DNA of 7,790 nucleotides. It comes from CAZCEC01 sp964497615 (GTDB taxonomy: Bacteria > Chloroflexota > Anaerolineae > Anaerolineales > UBA6663). The first letter of the stretch is position 1. Each line of letters opens with the position of its first letter. The position numbers and the translations under genes were made by a program. The stretch is from the NCBI GenBank assembly GCA_964497615.1, contig CAZCEC010000128.1, forward strand, positions 1 through 7,790, in the 5' to 3' direction. The notes under the pieces are model-generated. The model was not told the origin of the DNA. It saw nothing but the letters and a program-made list of their open reading frames with translations, and did no database searches. Shown one piece after another: positions 7,701 through 7,790 of the stretch.

Positions 7701-7790
7701 GCGGGTTGAGCACCACATAGGCGACGAGGCGCTGATCGAGCGGGCCGCCGTCCCACACCGCCGCCACCGCCGCCGCCACCGCCCCGTGCC
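1741..7790 (-). CDS. Hybrid NRPS-PKS megasynthase, 5'-partial (A-PCP-KS-AT-DH-KR-ACP)
   Basis: This is one open frame of more than 2,000 codons that ends at the TAG at 1743-1741. It is a cytoplasmic assembly-line enzyme that joins an amino acid, activated by its own A domain, to a malonate-derived two-carbon unit and then processes the beta-carbon. Visible domains, by residue: A-domain tail 1-90, PCP 104-173, KS 200-626, AT 724-1020, DH 1086-1370, structural KR 1380-1608, catalytic KR 1610-1790, ACP 1884-1958, docking tail about 1986-2012. The GTG at 7779 is not the start. The frame stays open to the right edge and reads H-G-A-V there, matching the middle of an A domain, so the rest of the A domain and probably a condensation domain lie outside. 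The next PKS gene begins 5 bases after the stop. A hybrid NRPS-PKS is certain; the amino acid and the product are not known. Confidence 0.97.
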   Translation of the reverse strand, partial: HGAVAAAVAAVWDGGPLDQRLVAYVVLNPQAGPPEDHPAKNGRLDARLQTEMRAYLKEHLPHYMLPAAIMALPAIPRTPNGKVDRKALPAPFAPAAAAVDRRPLPGGLAQEIAAIWKEVLRLEEIESEQSFFDLGGHSLLLARVRALLAERMRLDLSLVELFRYPTVGALARYLEGRPGDAQPQSASAAIAVGAAPGASGAGSAIAVIGLAGRFPGAPTIEAFWRNLCAGVESVRFFSDDELLRAGVEPHVLGQPNYVRARARLDDIDLFDAAFFGYSAREAELMDPQQRIFLECAWEALEHAGYAPSRCPGRVGVFAGAGLNSYLINNLAGGEPIEFSGPAGYQAFISSDKDFLTTRISYKLNLRGPSIGVQTACSTSLVAVAMACESLARGQCEMALAGGVAVHAAQDTGYGYEPGMILAPDGHCRAFDAQAAGTVPGSGAGLVVLKPLAQALADGDTVYAVVRGWAVNNDGAVKAGYTAPGVEGQVEVIRAAHAAAGFAPETIGYVEAHGTGTPLGDSIEMAALREAFGANGREAGSCLVGSVKTNIGHLDTAAGVAGLIKTVLALHHRQIPPSLHFSNPNPQANLETGYFRVNTQLTDWPAEDMPRRAGVSSFGIGGTNAHVVVEEAPERPPRPAQRAGPHLLCLSAKNGGALSDMRTQYADALTRIADSDLAEVCFTASAGRVHFAHRIAVVAHSPAEARARLQAWDVNGSAAHSRLAGGQGVAFLFSGQGAQYAGMGRRLYETQPVFRAALDRCAELLRPELEHDLREMLWAEGSSSWLDQTAYTQPALFALEWSLAQLWQAWGIRPAYVFGHSIGEYTAACVAGALSLEDGLRLVAARGRLMQGLPADGAMLAVYASEARVAEAMRAYTAQVSIAAINAPAETVISGARRAVEAVAERLERDGVRTRALSVSHAFHSPLMEPVLEALEREAAGVRLVPPRIPLVSNLSGAVARPDEVCDPVYWRRQARAPVRFADGIRALRAHGCEVFVEIGPRSALLGMARECLPDGSGLLAPSLRPGRDDEEQMLESLGQLYMAGAEIDWQGVWGEAPPRRRAWPTYPFQRQRAWVAPARRRQAETPGDDPLLGARLDLPLPEIIFQTELWPARSALLEGHRYYGLALVPAVCYVGMALSAANAALRGENGLRQVTFLQPLVLPDDGRRRVQVLLTPDENGAKLGIFSRDDRTDGAGAWTQHVAGRVEAEHGFAEMGRVDVGAILARCPNELAGEALYAALKASDIILGPSFQRLETISLGRDEALGRIGAAPDADQGHAYRWLPSLLEAGLQLASVAASPPQADGRVLDIYAPISVEQVRLSAEASQARLAHARLMPGASRDGFTGDVRLVDAEGRSVAELLGVRYRMASRAALRRTGETALREHLYTIEWQPAPVGATPAREPGRWLILADRGGVAEALGQHLQGPGGECLTVVAGRHLEETAPGRWQANPERAEDLAEVVRAAAGQAGIHWRGVVHLWGLEGAEPPATPGLESALGLAQALVRHAPTPLPKLWIVTAGAQSAGRAAEALSPGQAPLWGLGRTIAQEYPELWGGLVDLEPGRLQDAASDLAGWLLRAEAEDEAAWRAGAMLVPRLTRHTPAPAGPLPLNGESTYLITGGLGGLGLTVARWMVEHGARHLVLAGRHAPSAAAQGALRGLEEAGARVEVSATDVSDDRAVAELIAHIAARLPPLRGVVHAAGLLDDGALLQQNWPRFAQVLAPKAAGAWHLHAQTRTLPLDFFVLFSSAAALLGSPGQANYAAANAFLDALAHLRRADGLPASVINWGPWAEVGMAARGGPVRGRREEQGIGEIAPEDGLRALGYTLTAAPTQLAVLPMDWAKYNARRAATRPIVGALRAGQGAARNRPVADVSKGRLHLAANSRERREQIAALIRAQAARLLGLDASGPLDPQRPLQELGLDSLMSIEMRNALGAALDVTLPATLLFDYPTAEALGRFLEGLLVLPANGNEGAEADSRPVPELDAPTGGLDTLSQRELEAMLDERLEQLDAGGES
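1744..1824 (-). other. C-terminal docking helix of the upstream megasynthase
   Basis: After the ACP and a Pro/Glu/Gly-rich linker, the protein ends in a short amphipathic, acidic helix: L1990-S-Q-R-E-L-E-A-M-L-D-E-R-L-E-Q-L (1990-2006). Tails of this pattern are common at the C-termini of modular PKS proteins that hand over to a separate downstream subunit. It probably pairs with the N-terminal helical leader of the protein encoded next. The role is inferred from position and pattern. Confidence 0.7.
1749..1756 (-). promoter_or_regulatory. Probable ribosome binding site of the downstream PKS gene
   Basis: Read on the minus strand, positions 1756-1749 give GGGGGGAG, inside the last codons of the upstream gene. 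The 3' end of the GGAG core is 13 bases from the ATG at 1735, which is a little longer than ideal. Only ACGGC (1740-1736) lies between the stop and this ATG, so re-initiation by ribosomes finishing the upstream gene is also plausible. No promoter is visible between the genes. Confidence 0.5.
1906..2130 (-). other. Acyl carrier protein domain
   Basis: Residues about 1884-1958 form the carrier for the extended chain. S1920 in L-G-L-D-S-L-M is the phosphopantetheine serine. The domain follows a post-KR linker of roughly 90 residues that carries I-A-P-E-D-G-L-R-A-L and a later V-L-P-M-D-W, both usual between KR and ACP. No thioesterase or reductase follows, so the chain must move on to another protein. 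Confidence 0.94.
2410..3642 (-). other. Ketoreductase (structural plus catalytic subdomains), B-type
   Basis: Residues about 1380-1608 are the non-catalytic structural half. Residues 1610-1790 are the NADPH-dependent reductase that turns the beta-ketone into a hydroxyl. The cofactor loop is T-G-G-L-G-G-L-G (1615-1622). The Lys/Ser/Tyr/Asn set is complete: K1720, S1744 in L-F-S-S, Y1757 in N-Y-A-A-A-N, and N1761. L1700-D1701-D1702 is the LDD fingerprint of B-type KRs. No Trp sits eight residues before the Tyr, as A-type enzymes have, and Tyr+2 is Ala, not Pro. It is therefore predicted active and D-hydroxyl forming (B1 class). Confidence 0.92.
3670..4524 (-). other. Dehydratase-like domain with altered second catalytic motif
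   Basis: Residues about 1086-1370 have the position and length of a PKS dehydratase, which removes water from a beta-hydroxyacyl-ACP. The first hot-dog half keeps H-x3-G-x4-P: H1117, G1121, P1126. The second half is off consensus. The usual H-P-A-L-L-D-A-x-x-Q/H is L-P-S-L-L-E-A-G-L-Q (1280-1289), so the catalytic Asp is Glu (E1285, GAG at 3927-3925) and the preceding His is Leu. The Y-G-P-x-F motif is L-G-P-S-F-Q (1244-1249). The fold is probably intact. Activity is doubtful, but Glu could in principle still act as the acid. Confidence 0.85.
4714..5610 (-). other. Acyltransferase domain, predicted malonyl-CoA specific
   Basis: Residues about 724-1020 form a cis-AT that loads the extender onto the ACP of this module. 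It has the opening G-Q-G-A-Q (731-735), nucleophile S817 in G-H-S-I-G-E-Y, and R842 in A-R-G-R-L-M-Q, the arginine that holds the extender carboxylate. The specificity motif is H-A-F-H (917-920). In AT families HAFH marks malonyl-CoA, while YASH marks methylmalonyl-CoA. T-A-Y-T-Q-P-A-L-F (785-793) is also common in malonyl ATs. The usual post-AT linker W-P-T-Y-P-F-Q-R-Q-R (1060-1069) follows. Confidence 0.92.
5902..7182 (-). other. Ketosynthase domain, hybrid NRPS-PKS type
   Basis: Residues about 200-626 form a complete KS that should condense the PCP-bound aminoacyl chain with a malonyl unit. C373 is the nucleophile in T-A-C-S-T-S. H509 lies in E-A-H-G-T-G-T-P-L-G-D, and H549 in K-T-N-I-G-H. 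The segment N-N-D-G-A-V-K-A-G-Y-T-A-P-G-V (468-482) resembles KSs that take chains from NRPS carriers. The downstream KS has a Q-D-G-R-S-N-G-L-T-A-P version instead. The hybrid-type assignment agrees with the PCP directly ahead, but it was made by eye rather than by phylogeny. Confidence 0.95.
7261..7470 (-). other. Peptidyl carrier protein (thiolation) domain
   Basis: Residues about 104-173 form a carrier domain with the phosphopantetheine motif F-F-D-L-G-G-H-S-L-L. S135 (codon 7377-7375) is the attachment serine. D-L-G-G-H-S is the PCP form rather than the G-x-D-S form of the ACP further on. A flexible Ala/Gly/Ser-rich linker (about 176-200) joins it directly to the KS in the same polypeptide, so the peptide-to-polyketide handover takes place in cis. 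Confidence 0.95.
7502..7790 (-). other. Adenylation domain, C-terminal subdomain only
   Basis: This is the end of an amino-acid-activating domain that makes an aminoacyl-AMP and loads it on the adjoining PCP. Visible pieces are the post-A8 strand with D-Q-R-L-V-A-Y-V-V (residues 15-23), the A9 motif L-P-H-Y-M-L-P (57-63), and the A10 motif N-G-K-V-D-R-K-A-L-P (77-86). K79 of A10 is the conserved lysine needed for adenylation in this family, so the domain looks functional at this end. The substrate-code residues (A3-A6) lie outside the window, so the amino acid cannot be predicted. Confidence 0.93.

Noticed and set aside
7757..7784. Triplet-rich tract considered as a microsatellite or regulatory repeat
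   Set aside because: It is an imperfect run of Ala and Val codons in frame within an A domain, so it is explained by coding. I noted it only as a possible slippage site.

Overview
The window lies inside a biosynthetic gene cluster for a hybrid nonribosomal peptide / polyketide. All coding capacity is on the minus strand. Two large modular genes read from right to left, and both run off the window. The DNA is strongly GC-rich, with G/C-heavy third codon positions. The protein style is hybrid NRPS-PKS assembly, with a helical C-terminal tail of the ELE..LDE..L kind and a coiled-coil leader just before the next ketosynthase. This style is familiar from myxobacteria, cyanobacteria, Chloroflexota and some proteobacteria. 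I cannot name the organism from the sequence.

Region 1741-7790 (minus) is the 3' part of a hybrid gene whose start lies beyond the right edge. Its visible domain order is: C-terminal end of an adenylation (A) domain, peptidyl carrier (PCP), ketosynthase (KS), malonyl-type acyltransferase (AT), dehydratase-like domain (DH), structural plus catalytic ketoreductase (KR), acyl carrier (ACP), C-terminal docking helix. There is no enoylreductase, methyltransferase or thioesterase. Residue numbers for this protein are counted from the valine codon at 7779-7777. That codon is a reference point, not the start of the protein.

Region 1-1735 (minus) is the 5' part of the next modular PKS gene: N-terminal coiled-coil docking segment, a full KS, and the first residues of an AT cut by the left edge. 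Only 5 bases separate the upstream stop codon from its ATG, so the two genes are almost certainly co-transcribed and probably translationally coupled.

Working model: an amino acid activated upstream is loaded on the PCP. It is extended by the KS with one malonyl unit and reduced by a B-type KR on the ACP. It is then either dehydrated or left as the beta-hydroxy acid, depending on whether the altered DH works. The ACP passes the chain across the docking interface to the KS of the second protein. The chemistry is recognisable. The main oddity is the DH, whose second catalytic motif has Glu in place of Asp along with other losses, which points to a statine-like (gamma-amino-beta-hydroxy) unit. 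I saw no RNA genes, mobile elements, CRISPR arrays, terminators or promoters, and no non-coding stretch longer than a few bases.
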